The notes beneath the pieces were generated by a model that ran no database searches, had not been told where the DNA came from, and worked only from the letters and a program-made list of their open reading frames with translations. This document shows positions 11,969 through 25,170 of a stretch of 64,000 nucleotides of DNA, in pieces. Origin of the DNA: Dendrocalamus latiflorus (lineage: Eukaryota > Streptophyta > Magnoliopsida > Poales > Poaceae); NCBI GenBank assembly GCA_017311315.1, contig CM029666.1, forward strand, positions 5,016,176-5,080,175, read 5' to 3'. A program made the position numbers and the translations under genes. Numbering within the stretch: position 1 is the stretch's first letter; each line of letters begins with the position of its first letter.

Positions 11969-13558
11969 CCGTTCATTACTCCAATCTGCTTGGTCATCCC
12001 GTCGTGGGCTTGGGATTAATTAATTACCCCTTCTTAATTAATTTAATGGCGATTCAAGAGATGCAGTGCTACTGGCAGTAAGAAAAAACTCACACGAGCA
12101 CACTATGTGTTTTTGAGTCTTTGAGATCTACTAGTACTAGTTCTTATTGATGAATGTATGCTTCTGGTTGACTTGCCTGCATATGACTTGCAGAGCCAGT
12201 TGTTTGGCGTCGTTAATCAATAATCAGGTTTAGGTTTCCATGGTCATCCATATGTTCAGGTTTTGTCGGTAACCCCTAGGAATCAATAGTCATCATTCAT
12301 CAACAATTTGTCCATCCTTGGAAAGTGATTGCTTGCATTAGTATTTCTTCTTTCCTAATGGAATTGAACCAAATTATCTTATGTAGTTATGTTTGATTTA
12401 AAAGATCGTCGTGTTCGTGCATGAGCCACTTCAGTTCGATGATCAGCAGCTTCAATTAGTAATTGTTAGGTCTACGGTCAAACAAGAAGCCGTATAAGTC
12501 TCATATGTACGTATGTATGTCACATGCATATATGCATGCTTTACATCGATCGTCAAATATGTAGAAAATTAATAGTCTGAAAGTTACGTGGTGACAACTA
12601 AATCAATCGAATCTATCAATAGTCGCCTTGATTGGCTCTTGTCCATCGACAAACGGAGAAAATTTCGCTACGATGTACAAGTGAGAGCAACTTCACTTCC
12701 ACGTACGAGTAGCAGGGTTACAAATTTCGTCCGAAATTTCATGAAATGGATGAAATTTCATCCCTTTTGGTATCCAACGAAACAGGTTTTATTCGGCTAA
12801 AATTTGACCTTATTTGAAATTTATTCAAATTTTGGTTAAATTTCATCAAAAAATTTGATTTTTTTCGTCCGAATTTTCAAACAAAATGAACGAAATTCAT
12901 TCCTTTCGCTGGCAGCTGAAAATTTTGTTCATTCGTTCCTTTCGCCGGCAGCTGAAAATTTTTTGCATCCGAAAGATTAAACACTGACGAGTAGTCGACA
13001 GATCGGGAAATTAATCTTGAAGGCAGCTCTTACTATCCATGCATGCATCATGCATGGAAATCTAATGTCATAAGCAAATTGGCAGTCAAAAAACTTTACA
13101 CTAAAGTAACACAAGATGATCCATGAATTAGGATAGCCAAATACATGACACCAAAATCTCATCACTGAATATATAGAGCTTAATGTGCTGGTTATGTATG
13201 TGTGTACTGTTCGTCAATACTCTCTTCTTGGACAAAATATATACTTCTCTGAATTGCTCTGCTGGATTTCTGCTTTGTTTAATATCTTGGGTTTGTAAGT
13301 ATCAATTGACTAGCTATAGACTTCATTTGCCCTTTTCGAACCAATTAACTAATTAAGCCGGCTGTTGCTTGACCAGCACATGCAAACTTCCAAAGTAGTG
13401 ATTAGGCAAGACCATCACTTAGTTTGAGCAACTCTCTCTGTTCAGAACAATAGAGTTCAACCCGACGCCGGATATATATAATAATTGAAACAAGCAATTA
13501 ACAGCAGCGGGAGAATAAAAATCATAGGGGAGCTTTGGCCGTCAGACAGAGAAAACCA
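11969..13558. other. Intergenic spacer, no gene seen
   Basis: AT-rich. A short block at 12720-12970 repeats ATTTCATC/GAAATTT motifs and a duplicated TTCATTC(G)TTCCTTTCGC phrase. No element ends or domains were identified. Confidence 0.35.
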
Positions 13559-15305
13559 CACTACTACAGAAAGCCTAATAGTAGACGCTAAATCACAGAC
13601 GGTTTTGTGAAACCGTCTGTGATGTACACTATTACAGACGGTTTTAATTTGGAGGCCGTCTGTGGTATTTGTGGCGGGAAAAAGGAGTATCACAGACGGT
13701 TCTTACCGCTGAACCGTCTGTGATATTGCAATATCACAGACGGTTTTAAATAAAAAAACGTCTGTGATATTCCAGATTATCACAGACGGTTTTTATTATA
13801 AAACCGTCTGTGATAATCTGTGATACGTTTCCCGCCTTGCAATCCCTCAAAATTTCAAATTTTCCCGCTAAAGTCCGAGTATGATTAAGTTTTGAGACAC
13901 CTTCAGTAAAACGGACATAACTTTTGCATACGATGTCCGTTTTCGACGTTCTTGTACTCGTTGGAAAGCTAACGACGAGCCCGATCCAAAACAAACGACC
14001 TGCTTGCGCCAATCGAAATCCAAGACCCCGAAAATCGGTCATCTTTGGACCTAAACCTGCGTCGCAAGTTTTTGGTGTCTGTTTTTGCCCTTTTTCTTGG
14101 TCTTCCTTTCGGAATTTGGATTTTGCTTCAACTGCAAAGTTGTAGATCTCGTCGAAACCTTTCAAATGAGTATATATAAGCTACATAAAACGTTGCTATT
14201 TTATTTTTTCATACTAGTTGTTTATATTGCATCGGTATATAAAATTCTGTGCTCTAATTCATAGACGGTTATATATATAGAACCGTCTGTGATATGCATT
14301 CATCACAGACGGTTCTAGCCAATAGAACCGTCTGTGATAATCTGACCGCTGGGCCCGTCGATCCTCCTCAACCCAATCTCCGTTCCCGCGCCAAAAATTT
14401 CGAACTCCCGCCTCTCCCTCCCTCTCCCTCCCCTATAAATATAACCAAACCCAGCCTGTCTCCTCTTCCTTGCTATCCTCTTCCTTGCTATCCTCCTCCT
14501 TGCTATCCTCCTGCTTGCTATTCTCCTCCTCCTTACTATTCTCCTCCTCCTTGCAGACGACGCACAAGTCTACGGGAGACAAGACACCGCAGAAGCAACT
14601 AGCAGGGGCGAGAAGGCATCCAGCTCATGCGTTGCATCAGGGGCGAGAAGACATAGAAGATCTTTGCTTTTTCTCTGTTCTTGTTGTGTAACCTGCTTGT
14701 TGTTTTGGGATATTGTAATCTTTCTCTCTGTTCTTGTTGTGTAACCTATTGTTCTTATTGTGTAATCTGCTCGTTGTTTTGGGATATTGTAATGGTAGGC
14801 TCTAATCTTAATAAAAATGGATGTTTTATGTTTGTAAAATGAATTGAGATGTGAATTGGATGTATACATATACATGTTGATCTGCTTGTTTCAGAGGGCA
14901 TGGCTAGCATTTCCTGAGGCTAGCCAATAAACAGAAATAGGTTTAGGAGTAGAAGGGAATATCACAGACGGTTTTTATTATAAAACCGTCTGTGATACTG
15001 AAATATCACAGACGGTTTTATAATAAAAACCGTCTGTGATTTATAAATATCACAGACGGTTTTTAGTTAAGAACCGTCTGTGATATTTAATATCACAGAC
15101 GGTTTTTATTATAAAACCGTCTGTGATATTTCAGTATCACAGACGGTTTTTAGTTAAGAACCGTCTGTGATATTAAAATCACAGACGGTTCGAAAACCGT
15201 CTGTGATGACCTCGTATTATCACTGACCCATAAACTCAGACGGTTCACAAAACCGTCTGTGATGATGTTTTTGAACCGTCTGTGATGGCTTTTTCTGTAG
15301 TAGTG
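13559..15305. mobile_element. Non-autonomous CACTA (En/Spm-type) DNA transposon
   Basis: The element begins CACTACTACAGAAA and ends with its inverted complement, TTTCTGTAGTAGTG. It is flanked by a perfect 3-bp duplication, CCA at 13556-13558 and 15306-15308. Both ends carry clustered subterminal copies of ATCACAGACGG and its complement, many paired into perfect hairpins (left about 13595-13815 and 14265-14340, right about 14960-15290). The 1,747-bp length leaves no room for a transposase, and no domain is visible. The middle (about 14400-14690) has a TATAAATA box followed by CT-rich repeats and a leader-like stretch, so a short transcript is possible. Confidence 0.93.
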
Positions 15306-15308
15306 CCA

Positions 15309-16273
15309 GAACTACGACTAGATTTCAATTAAGACCTATATAAGCAGTAACTTTACGTGATTAATATCAAGATCTTAACCTTTTGAGCTGTCGGTGAGTA
15401 CAACGCGGCGTGCTATTGCTGATCCGCCGCAGAGCTTACCAGCATGCTGCTGCAGGCCGGTTGGTAGAGCAAGTACAGGTCGCTTTAACTAGGCAGCCAT
15501 GGCCATGGCCCCTCAATAATGGCAATGCCAATGGCTGCATCGTTCGTTCATGATCCATCCTCCTCGTTCACATCGGCATGCAGGTGAATCACTGTACCAG
15601 CTGAGGAAACCACCAGTAGATTGCTTGCCCATTCTTAGACCAGTGTAGCACTAATAGCAACCGATCCGTACTAATAATGCATGTGAACAACTTATGAATC
15701 GCGCAGATTGCGCGTTCTTGCGCTTCGTAAGCCACCACCTACTCCGGTGCCTCTGGAAGAATCCGGAGGAGCCATTTGGGTCTTCCACTAGCAAAGCAGT
15801 TCGTCCGGTGAAGCTTGGGAGGGGCAGCCAGCAGGCAGCAAAGCCTTCCGGAACGTTTGGAACGCCAGAATTTTCCTTATTTCTATAGAAAATGACCTAT
15901 TTTGGGTGAAATTTCTACGAAGTTTCTGCATTTCAAATAGAGCCGAGTATTGTTTGTAATGAAGGGAGTTAAATTAATTTCGGCATTCCAAATGCGGCCT
16001 TGCGCGGTCTTCTGAAAAACAAAAAAATCTTGCATGACACGTTTGGAACAATGCCTCAGAAATCCCTATAAAAAAATTCCTTTAAAGCGGAATACAGGAA
16101 TACTTCACTTTTTTAGCACACAAGAAAATTTCACGTGAAAACAATAATTCCCTTTTGCAATATATAGTGTGGATTCTCACGTGTTGATGTATGCCGACTT
16201 TTTTTATGCACCTGTACTTTTTATTATTTTTTTGCGAGAATATGTAACTATACTTCAGAGGGATAGATATGAG
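15309..16273. other. Intergenic spacer, no gene seen
   Basis: Mixed composition. The open frame at 15694-15888 has no recognisable domain. The sequence becomes AT-rich after about 15890. Confidence 0.35.
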
Positions 16274-16670
16274 TAGGGCTGTAAACGAGTCGAACTCGAG
16301 TGAACTCGAGCCGAGCTCAGGCTGAGGTCCAAGTCTGTAGCTTGGCCCAAGCTCGGCTCGAATAAGCTCGATAACGGTTTAAATAATATAATATGCACTA
16401 TTTTTCCACAATAAGAAAAACTCGAGTTCGAGCTCGGCTCGAGAGAGCTCGATAATAGTAAAAAAACAAATCAATATACACTAATTTTCAACAATAAAAA
16501 AGCTCGAGCTCGAGTTCGACTCGAGTAAATCCGGTAAGAGTTATTATGTATGTAGACTGTAAAAAAAAGCTCAAAACTCATGGGCTATTCAAACTTGGCT
16601 CGTTGAAGCTCGTGAGCTCAAGATCAAATTTGAGCTCAGCTCGTTTGGAATTTGAGCCGAGTTTAAATCA
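16274..16670. mobile_element. Truncated hAT-like remnant
   Basis: It starts TAGGGCTGTAAACGAG, the common end of grass hAT MITEs and similar to the end of the 8560-9107 element. Like that element, it is packed with CTCGAG/GAGCTCG motifs. The matching right end was not found, so it is probably truncated. Confidence 0.5.
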
Positions 16671-17186
16671 AACCTGAGTACAAGCAGCTCATGCGTCTTG
16701 AGTTTTTTTTATAGCTCAGATAGAGGTATGCCATCATTGCATGCATATACGTTGGGGGAAAAAAAAGAACAGATCGATCCTACCAGGAAGGTGTAGCTAG
16801 CTAGTTCCTGACACACTGTAGGGGAATTAGAGTTTGTGAGGCATTCGTTGCAAACTACCGGCAGACGTTGCAAAAGTACTTACTCTAATTAAGACTCGGT
16901 TCATGGGACTTAGTTTTTGACTTCTTCGAAGAACAGTTTTTTGAAATAGATTCTTCAAACGATGTTCTGAGTCTAAAATTATATATGCCGTTCACGTCGA
17001 CGTCTCTACCATCTACTACTATCTTAAAAAATATAGACAAAAACTAACAACTATAGCCAAAAGTTATCAGTCATAGCCTAGCCCAAAAGAATAGGTTCTA
17101 AGCTAGTTATGATTGCATGACAAATGGAGGGCAATCATAATATTTCATATTCTTATCAACATATGCTATGATTGGAATTCAAGATA

Positions 17187-17447
17187 CTCCTTCCGTCCAA
17201 ATTTATAGGACGTATTTTTTGAATGATCTTGTCCATAAATATAAAACGTATTTTATGTTCAATGCAAAATTAATATGGTGTTTTCTTTATACCCCTAATA
17301 AATATGCAACTTTATTTACTATTATCTACATATATGTATTAAATATCGTGTTTAGAGATAATAATTAAGGGTAATCTAGCCATTTTCACTATCTTCTTAG
17401 TATATATGCTAAGAGAAAATACGTCTTATAAAATTGGACGGATGGGG
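17187..17447. mobile_element. Stowaway-type (Tc1/Mariner) MITE
   Basis: The 261-bp element has imperfect inverted ends, CTCCTTCCGTCCAAATTTAT and ATAAAATTGGACGGATGGGG. It is flanked by TA on both sides (17185-17186, 17448-17449), the Tc1/Mariner target. No coding capacity. Confidence 0.8.
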
Positions 17448-17449
17448 TA

Positions 17450-20400
17450 TTAATTAATTATTCTATTCTACTATTGGCAAATTAGACAAACCAAGCTAGC
17501 TATGTGTTGAAGTGAATTAGCCCACGAGTAAAACTAGGCGCAAGCTAATTAAGGGGACTCCGTTGCTCTAACGTGTGTGCCGTTTATACTTCACGGTATT
17601 TACATTGCGTGAACTCGGTTCGCATGCTAACCAATTAGGCTTTGCAACTCAGAACGTAGCATTAAGCAAACTGTACTGGGTTAATTAAGGCGATCAAGGA
17701 TCGGGTTATAAATTAGTCATGGTATTTCTCGCATTTTGGCCCCGTTTGGCACAACTCTAGCTCCGAGATCTATGCTGAATATGTAATTTGTTGACTAAAT
17801 TAAAGTGATTTAAATATTTTTATTTAATATATAATATAAATAAAATGAGTCATGTAAATGTACTTAACATACCTGCAACTCTAGATCCAGAATTTCCTAG
17901 AGATACAGATGACCAGCTCTGCCAAACGAGTCCTTATTTAGTTCGGAGCTCGTACATACTGTGCATCGAATATCGATCGAACAGCTGGGCCTTTGCATTC
18001 TTTGTCGGACAAACAGAGTGCAGTGCGCCAGTACGCTAACTCAAACCGTTCCCATCACACACATCAAAGTCAATTACGATTATGTTCACAAGCTCAATTA
18101 ATTTGTAGGTGTTCATTTTCTAATTAATAGTTTCCTAGAAGTATTATTGAGATGGAGATCTAGTATATTTAGATGTCGACCTTGCAGAGGCGGCACTGCA
18201 GTACACAGTGCACATTCGTGCACGTACATGGCTCGCGGTTAGCTTTGATTATTATTACTACTACAATACTACTCACCTGATTCTAGTATAAGTGGTTTTA
18301 AATATTAACATGGTATCCAAAGTGACACTTTGATCATCATTTTGCTATGAAAATACGGTGTTACAAACAAACATAATTATACATTTTAAGAAGTATATTT
18401 CATGCTGAATCTAGTTGTTATAGCATAACTACAACAGTGGGTACAGGGTACCATTCTCTATAGGAGATATAGCACTAAAAGAATTAGAGAGAGTTGGTGA
18501 GTAAGAATGAGTGGATCTGATCTCTTCGTACCCCCTCTTAGGGGTTTATATATATGACTAGGGTAGGATGGAAAATTCTCACCGTACCTCTTAATAATTA
18601 CAAAATATAAGGGTACATTGGTACATTCATTTATACTATGGGGCATATTACATATTGGGTCAGTTGTAAGGCCCAGTCACGAGGGTTGAGCCACCCCTGC
18701 TACAACACTAGTAATACCAATTTTATATTGTTAATCTTAGTATTTTTATACATTGTTGACCAAACATAAAAATAATTAACAAGCACATAAAACAACCTAC
18801 ATTTAGAATCAGAGCTATATAATATTGTATGAATCAGAGCTATATAATATTGTATGAATCGGAGCTATATAATATTATGTTAGTGATATATTCTAGAGAC
18901 AATCATAAAAATGATTATATTACTTCTACATTTATGATCTTTTAAATAAACGCTATTATGTTTCTTGAATGAATCATTATAAAGGTTAGCAAATATGTAA
19001 CTTGTTGGTGAAACCTTTTATTTGTTGTTTGATGTCATTCTAAAATATCTTTGGTCAGATGCCACTAATTGAATACTAGTGACTGATAGACCATCACATG
19101 TATTAATAGATGATCACGTTTCACTAATCATAGATATGGGGATGTTAAATCAGTAATGTGGACACATGTTAGAGAACATGGTGTTAGATTGACCCATCTT
19201 GAGATATGTCGAGATTGTTATATTTTATGTGTTATCAGTTGGTCTCCAGTAATGATGATGTATAATCCTTGTATATGATATCAGCATAGTTTTCTACATA
19301 TGTAATAGTATACTTAGGGGTTATGAAATGCTACTCTGTAACTGGATGGTCATAAATGTAGTTTGCAGGTATACTATAAAACATGCGAAGATATGTGATT
19401 GATCGGATATGAGATTTGCCTCTCCTTCATAACAGGAGAGATATTACTGAGCCCCTCGATGTGGTCAAAATAAAGAAAGTACATGACCATACCACGAGTG
19501 GTCGAAGTGTTGACCACGTGAAGTTATCCATCACTTGATCGGAAAAAGGATTGAACAGTCGATGACACGTTTATCACCTGGAGTTTGATCAGATATCGTG
19601 AGGCAAAAGGAGAATACATAAACAAGTTGATAGGTTCGACTGGATGAAAACTGATAGTATGAGTATACTAACTGGTTGTGACCTGGTCGGATATATCACA
19701 AACTGGTATACAAACTGATCGTGACCATATACAATCTAGTCGTAAGGAGTTATGAGCTGATCGTGAGTGACTAAGGCTTGGTTGTATATTATATTGCATA
19801 AGGTTTGTCCAAATTGATTTTTGTGTATATTTGGGAATCGATATGTCCTGTTAGGGATCGCTACCGACCAGTGAATCAGAAAAGTATTTTCGAGTTACAA
19901 CCAACTATAAATGAACCTACAGGGTCACACACGTAACGGGATGAAACAATAAAGATCCGGATGATAGACTCTGAATGGAATACGATCTCTACTCGTATTG
20001 GATAAGGATTCAATCGGATGCTCTCCAAGTTGGATATGATATCTAATCGCATCAGATAAGGATCCAATAGGAGGCTATATATTTAGAGAAGCATGGGGCT
20101 GAGGGTTGTACGACATCAGAGAGAAATCCCGATATACATCCATTGAAACCCTAGCCATCACCTCTCAGAACACCTACCGTGCGTGCTGGTGTTAGCACAC
20201 CGACGCACGGTATTCTATCTCTGGACTTGTGGACTTCGATAGAAGCGATGTTGAGACTACGGCGCTAATTGGGATGATCACAAGGAGGAGACGGCTGGCT
20301 CAGAAGATCTACTATTTCCACTACATTAACGCGCGCTACGTTGAATCAGACTGCTTCAACCCTTCTTGTGCTGTACTGTGCATTCAATTATAGCGATCCA

Positions 20401-20840
20401 TGATCTTTTACTCATATAACTTTCTGATTTACATGATAAAAAATTTAATTTATGTTAGCGTAGTCTATCTGTACCCGATCATACTGTACTAGCTAGCTGT
20501 TTCATCCTTTCCTGCTGCGTACTACTCCACTAGCCAGCGACCCATCGTACTGCAAAAACGCTAGCGACCGATCTATCGATCGACCGACAGTTTGTGCACA
20601 TGCAGAAGGCGATCTTGCACGATGCAGTGCACGATGCAGAAGGCGATCTGCCACGTAGGTTACGGTACGATATTGCTGTTTCCCTGTACTGACAAGTCCC
20701 GAGCAAAGCCTCTCCTTGAATAGTACCAGTAACATGCAGAAATGGGGCTTGTTGGACTGGGACATGGCACCTAATTAATCGCATCGCCCTATCCAGCGTA
20801 TGCCTCCTCTTGTTTAATCCTTCGCCGTGTGATCATTCGA
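17450..20840. other. AT-rich spacer with possible solo-LTR debris
   Basis: No gene seen. About 19440-19860 repeats GGTCG/CTGATCGTGA-type motifs. About 19849-20400 has the look of an LTR: a start TGTTAGGGATCG, TATATATTTAGAGAAGC as a TATA region, then a leader ending in TTCCACTACATTAACGCGCG. No paired LTR, primer site or target duplication was found, so this remains a guess. A 13-base phrase GCAGAAGGCGATC is duplicated at about 20600 and 20637. Confidence 0.3.
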
Positions 20841-20844
20841 TGAA

Positions 20845-21245
20845 CTCCCTCTCTGTTATAATATAGGCCGGTTTAGTATTCTTTTAACTTTTCTCAAAAT
20901 ATAAGTCATTCTATAATTTTACAGTATTTATCTACTTTTTATCTTAGAGTATATGTACAATAATGTAACGTCAGCTGTCTGTAAGTCTTGTCATATTGAA
21001 CACAAGATGATGCAAATGAGAGATGAGCATAGAGAATTAGCCAATCTCTCATGCAACGGTCGATTATAACATGAAAAATAAGGTACATTGTGCTATTGAT
21101 AAATAAATGATATCACACTCATGAATAAAATGAGACATCTTTCCTAATATGGAATAATTAAAGGACAATAAGGTTTTTCGAGCCATCTTATTAATTCTTG
21201 TGCATAAGTCTGAAATGACTTATATTTTAACACGGATGTAATATA
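20845..21245. mobile_element. Possible Stowaway-like MITE
   Basis: The left end reads CTCCCTCTCTGTTATAATATA, and the right end reads ATATTTTAACACGGATG with AAATGACTT just inside. This is the degenerate end type of grass Mariner-like MITEs. The interior is AT-rich and non-coding. Exact ends and the TA duplication are unclear. Confidence 0.4.
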
Positions 21246-24200
21246 TTTCATACCGTAGAATTTTGGGTATGGTAACCAAGGTCGTATTATAGTGGCGCTC
21301 TATTAAGAGATACTGATCTATATGTAGATTTTTTATTATAATTTCATGATATTTGAATCCACGTAAGCTTTAAAATAGATGCTCTAGCAGCAAACTGTTC
21401 CAGCCTTCTAAGGAAAAGAAATGGCATTCAGCGGTAAAGAGCGTGGTTGGTTGTGTCCAACCACCGTTACAAGTCTGGTTACATTGTAAGCTGGTGTCCC
21501 CAGCATAACCCTGGTAACTCTTAGTGAATGTTTAATTTGAATCACCTAAATTAGAAGGTTTTAGTATGATTTTAAGGAAAAACAGGTTTTAAGCTGTTAT
21601 TCTGTTATTGTGAGTTTATATATAACCTTGCTTGGATCATGTGAGACTATGTGAAGGTCACCTTGTGGTTATGATGAGTAATTGATTTTTGGATTAGAGT
21701 ATTTATGGAGTTTGAATTTGATTTTTGAGGGTTTTTTTGTAAGGATTGCATTTGAGCTAGACTGTTTTATGCAGGTGTCAGAAAAATCATAAGTATCGCA
21801 GTTGTAAACGCGGTAGTACCGTAAGGCGGTAGTTCCGCTCTGAATTGCGGTATGTTTTTTCAGAGAGATTCAATGCGAGTTTGAAAGGTGCAGAAGTACC
21901 GCTTTTGGGAGCGGTAGTACCAGCGTGTTAAGAGCAGTACTACTGATCTTCCCAGAAAAGCAGGGCTTTTGGGGATTTGGTCATGGTTTAATCTGGATGT
22001 TGTTTCTTGTGTGCACATGGATTTATTATTTGGTCCTAGTTTTAAGATCAGTATTTGGGTGCATACATTTTGCATTGTGCCTTGTGTGGATAAGTATTGT
22101 CAATTGATGATTATGTGTATTGTGCGGTGCTTCATGATGGTTTGCTTGTTGTTGTTGATTGTAGGACTTTGGAGCTAGGTCATGGTGAAGCGTAGGTGGA
22201 TCAGGACTAGGCACAGGGTGGTGCTGAGGTCCAAAATGGTCAGGGAGACGCTAAAGATGACTGGGACTTGCAGGGTGGTTGCAAGCCAGGACGATGAGGA
22301 ACCAAAGCGGGAGCTACTAGTGATGGATATGACAGGCAACGGTAAGGTGGACCAGACTAGGCTTAAGAAGGAGTCGAGGTCATGTGCGGTCAACGATGCC
22401 AGGTGCCGTCATGCATGAGGAGAGGCATGTGGCGCGCCAAGTGACTTAGGTCGTTTGCAAGCGAGGACGGTTCGGTGGGATCCGGATGCGTGAGAGGCTT
22501 AGCGGCAAATCATTTGGGTAACGTGGAAGATGACGAAGCATAGACGATGCTTCGTGGCAAAGGAAGCGGGAAGTTTCAAGGAAGACGATAGAGGGGTATT
22601 TTGGTAAACTGTCTAATACCGGAGGAGTAGCGGTATGTGAAACTGCAACATTGGTATATGTGGTTTAGGTCTTGTATGTGCTAAAAATATGAAATGAACC
22701 AAGTGTTTATTCACTAATGGGTTAATGGTTGTAAACTGCTTTGAGAAGCGTGCATGAGTAAAACCCAGTGTTAGGTGGGGTTAACGGGTTATCCCCGGTT
22801 TGGCCTAATAGGGAGATCCATTAAGTTTTTGGGCTCAAGTTATGAGCCTATATAAGAGGATGAGAGGCAAGAGTTAGAGTTTGAGGATTTTGGCTAAGTC
22901 TTTATGGTGGCTAGCTCTTCCTCCCTCCCATGTGAGATTAGGGTTCCTTGGGTTGGAGCCTTGTGTGTGTATACTCTAGGATTAGAGCTCTACTATTTTA
23001 AGGGATTGGCTGTAAAAACATTCTTCTCCAGGTGATATAGACACCCAAACTTTGCCCAAATGAGTTGTGCCATGAATCCCCTCATGCGCTTTTGATTTTC
23101 TTGGCTTTCTTGTTTGGGTTTATTTTCTCTTGAGTTTTTCTAGTGCCAAGGACATGCAAAATGAGGATATGTCTCTTGGAGACAAGATCCCATCTATTTA
23201 AGTATGATCTAGACGAAGTTCTTAAGAAAACCCGATTTTTTGCTTGATTGGGGCTAAAAGTGTGATTTCTTGATCTGAGAGGTTTTGAGTTGATTTTTTT
23301 GGTGATCTAACTTACTGTAACATGTGGGAATACATCTAGATCTATTTTGGTCATCATCCCCTTACAAGCAAGTTGTATTGACTAATTTCGATTTTGACTC
23401 GGATTTGAGAAAGCCTTCCAACAAACCGAAAACGATATCAACTTTAGCCATGATTCTCATGATTGTTTGTTGGAATAGGTTCACAATACCCTAGAGAAGA
23501 TCTCTGTACAATTTCACATTATTTAGATCTACGGATCAAAAGTTACATCAAATTTAGTTTTTGAAACTTTGCTGAAAGCCTTTGTTCATCGTCTGTTTTC
23601 TCTAGTTTTTCGACCACGTTCAAACTTTCGATCACATTGTCTCTTTTCGACCATGTTTGATTCGACCGCTCACTAGTCATCAACCTTATTGGCAGTGCTT
23701 CGATGAGTTCGACCACTTCGGTTACGACCGCTGATTGGTCGTCGACTCACTGGTTGAGGTTCATTTTGGTTCGACCATTTTGATTTCGATCACTCATTTG
23801 TCGTAGACCACTCTGGTCATATTTCGAACTGTTATGACTACTCAAGACATCGACTACACGATTGTTTTCCGACCGCAACTCTTGGACATCTTTCACGAAG
23901 CATACTATCACATCGATCTTGATAGCGTTGGTTTTCGACCACTCATTTTTTTCCTCGACAACGCAAATCTTTCGACCACACACTGGTCATCGACCATGAC
24001 GGTTTTAGACCACATGCAGGCCTTCGATTACGTTGGTTTTCGACCACATCTAGTCGTCGACCACTTGAGTCGAATTTCGACTACATTGGTTTCGACCACG
24101 ACCATGTTGGTTTCTGATCAGGTTGTTTCAGCTCTGTGGGACTTCCGACTACATAGTCGAATTTCGACCACGTGGTTACGACGATGTTGGTTTCCGATCA

Positions 24201-24760
24201 GGTTGTGCTCAGCTTTGTGAGACTTACGACCATGTAGTCGAAGTTCAACCACATTATTTTTTTCTAACTGGTTTTGCTTAGCTCTGAGAGTCTCTGGTTT
24301 TCTAGTGGGATTATTATCCTAATCTTCATAACTTCATAGTTATCGGAGTAAATAATAAGTGAATACTTTTGAGAAGAAAATTTTTAAGTCACTATTCACC
24401 TCCTCTGTTATTTATTTGGTCCTACAGATCAGAAAAACTAAAATGAGTTTTCGCAAATACAATAGGCTTATTCTTTTTTGCTGCGGTTTATTGCTTTTAG
24501 CTGCGGCTTGTGGTTTTTGGGTTGTTCGTGCGAGAAATTACAGAGTAACAGAAACTCACGTGCGGTTTTTGCATATATAAATGAAGTCGGTACAGTATGT
24601 ACTACAATTAACTAGTAGACTCTATTTTGAAAAGATACTCCGTTTAAAAACTAGTTACTGTAGAAAAATCGAAAAGCAGCTTTTAGAAGCTGAAAAGAAC
24701 AGGACAAATGTTTGGCTGAGATCTAAAACAAAATGCATTTTGTAAGCAGGGTGCTAAATC
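21246..24760. other. Degenerate repeat DNA, no gene seen
   Basis: The block at 21790-21960 has repeated GCGGTAGTACCG-type words, which are common in grass LTR retrotransposons. The stretch at 22780-23030 looks like an LTR promoter and leader (TATATAAGAGGATGAGAGGC, then AGGGTTCCTTGGG). The open frames at 21925-22418 show no recognised domain. The TTCGACCAC cluster is listed separately. Confidence 0.35.
23600..24260. repeat. Dispersed short repeat cluster, TTCGACCAC motif
   Basis: About twenty-five copies of TTCGACCAC, TTCGACTAC or TCGACCAC occur over 660 bp at irregular spacings of roughly 15-40 bases, often followed by ATTGGTTT or TTGGTT. The irregular spacing separates it from a true tandem array. 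Confidence 0.6.
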
Positions 24761-24769
24761 GTCTGTTCC

Positions 24770-25170
24770 AGTTCCGGTGATAACAAGTGAACTAGCACGT
24801 CATGGAGTCAATTCGGCCCGACGGCGGCGGATATCTTCATCGGATGCGGCAGCAGGCAACGGGAGGATGCAGTGGTCGGCGGCCTCTTCATGCTTCCCGC
24901 TCATCCGCACCGGCGTCGCTGCCGGATTCCTCGCACGCGACACGCACCTTCCACCAGCCGCTAATGGAGTCCGTTCCAGTGTGGTGTTTGCCCGCGCGCA
25001 CCCGACCATGGGGTTCCACAACGTGGGCGGGGTGCTTTCCCTGAGACACTCGCCGCTGTCGCTCCTGACGCAGCTCGGCGTATGGCGACGATCACTTCTG
25101 TTTTGTTCACGACGTGAGCACAGTGCGTCAGTCCTCCCAACAGATTGGGCCGCATAATGTTGAAGTTCTG
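24770..25170. other. GC-rich gene-fragment-like block, unidentified
   Basis: A sharp GC island of about 350 bp in AT-rich DNA, with open frames on both strands. The plus frames at 24777-25157 and 24802-25044 show no domain I recognise. It could be an exon remnant carried by a transposon or part of an old retroelement. Confidence 0.35.

Noticed and set aside
14945..15290. Regularly repeated short palindromes resembling a CRISPR-like array
   Set aside because: They are subterminal hairpin repeats of a CACTA transposon: the element has CACTA ends, a 3-bp duplication, irregular spacing and eukaryotic context.
19849..20400. Solo LTR
   Set aside because: It has LTR-like features, but no second copy, primer site or target duplication could be found, so it is only mentioned within the spacer entry.
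24777..25157. Host gene exon in a GC island
   Set aside because: No recognisable domain, both strands are open, and no flanking exons with consistent splice sites.
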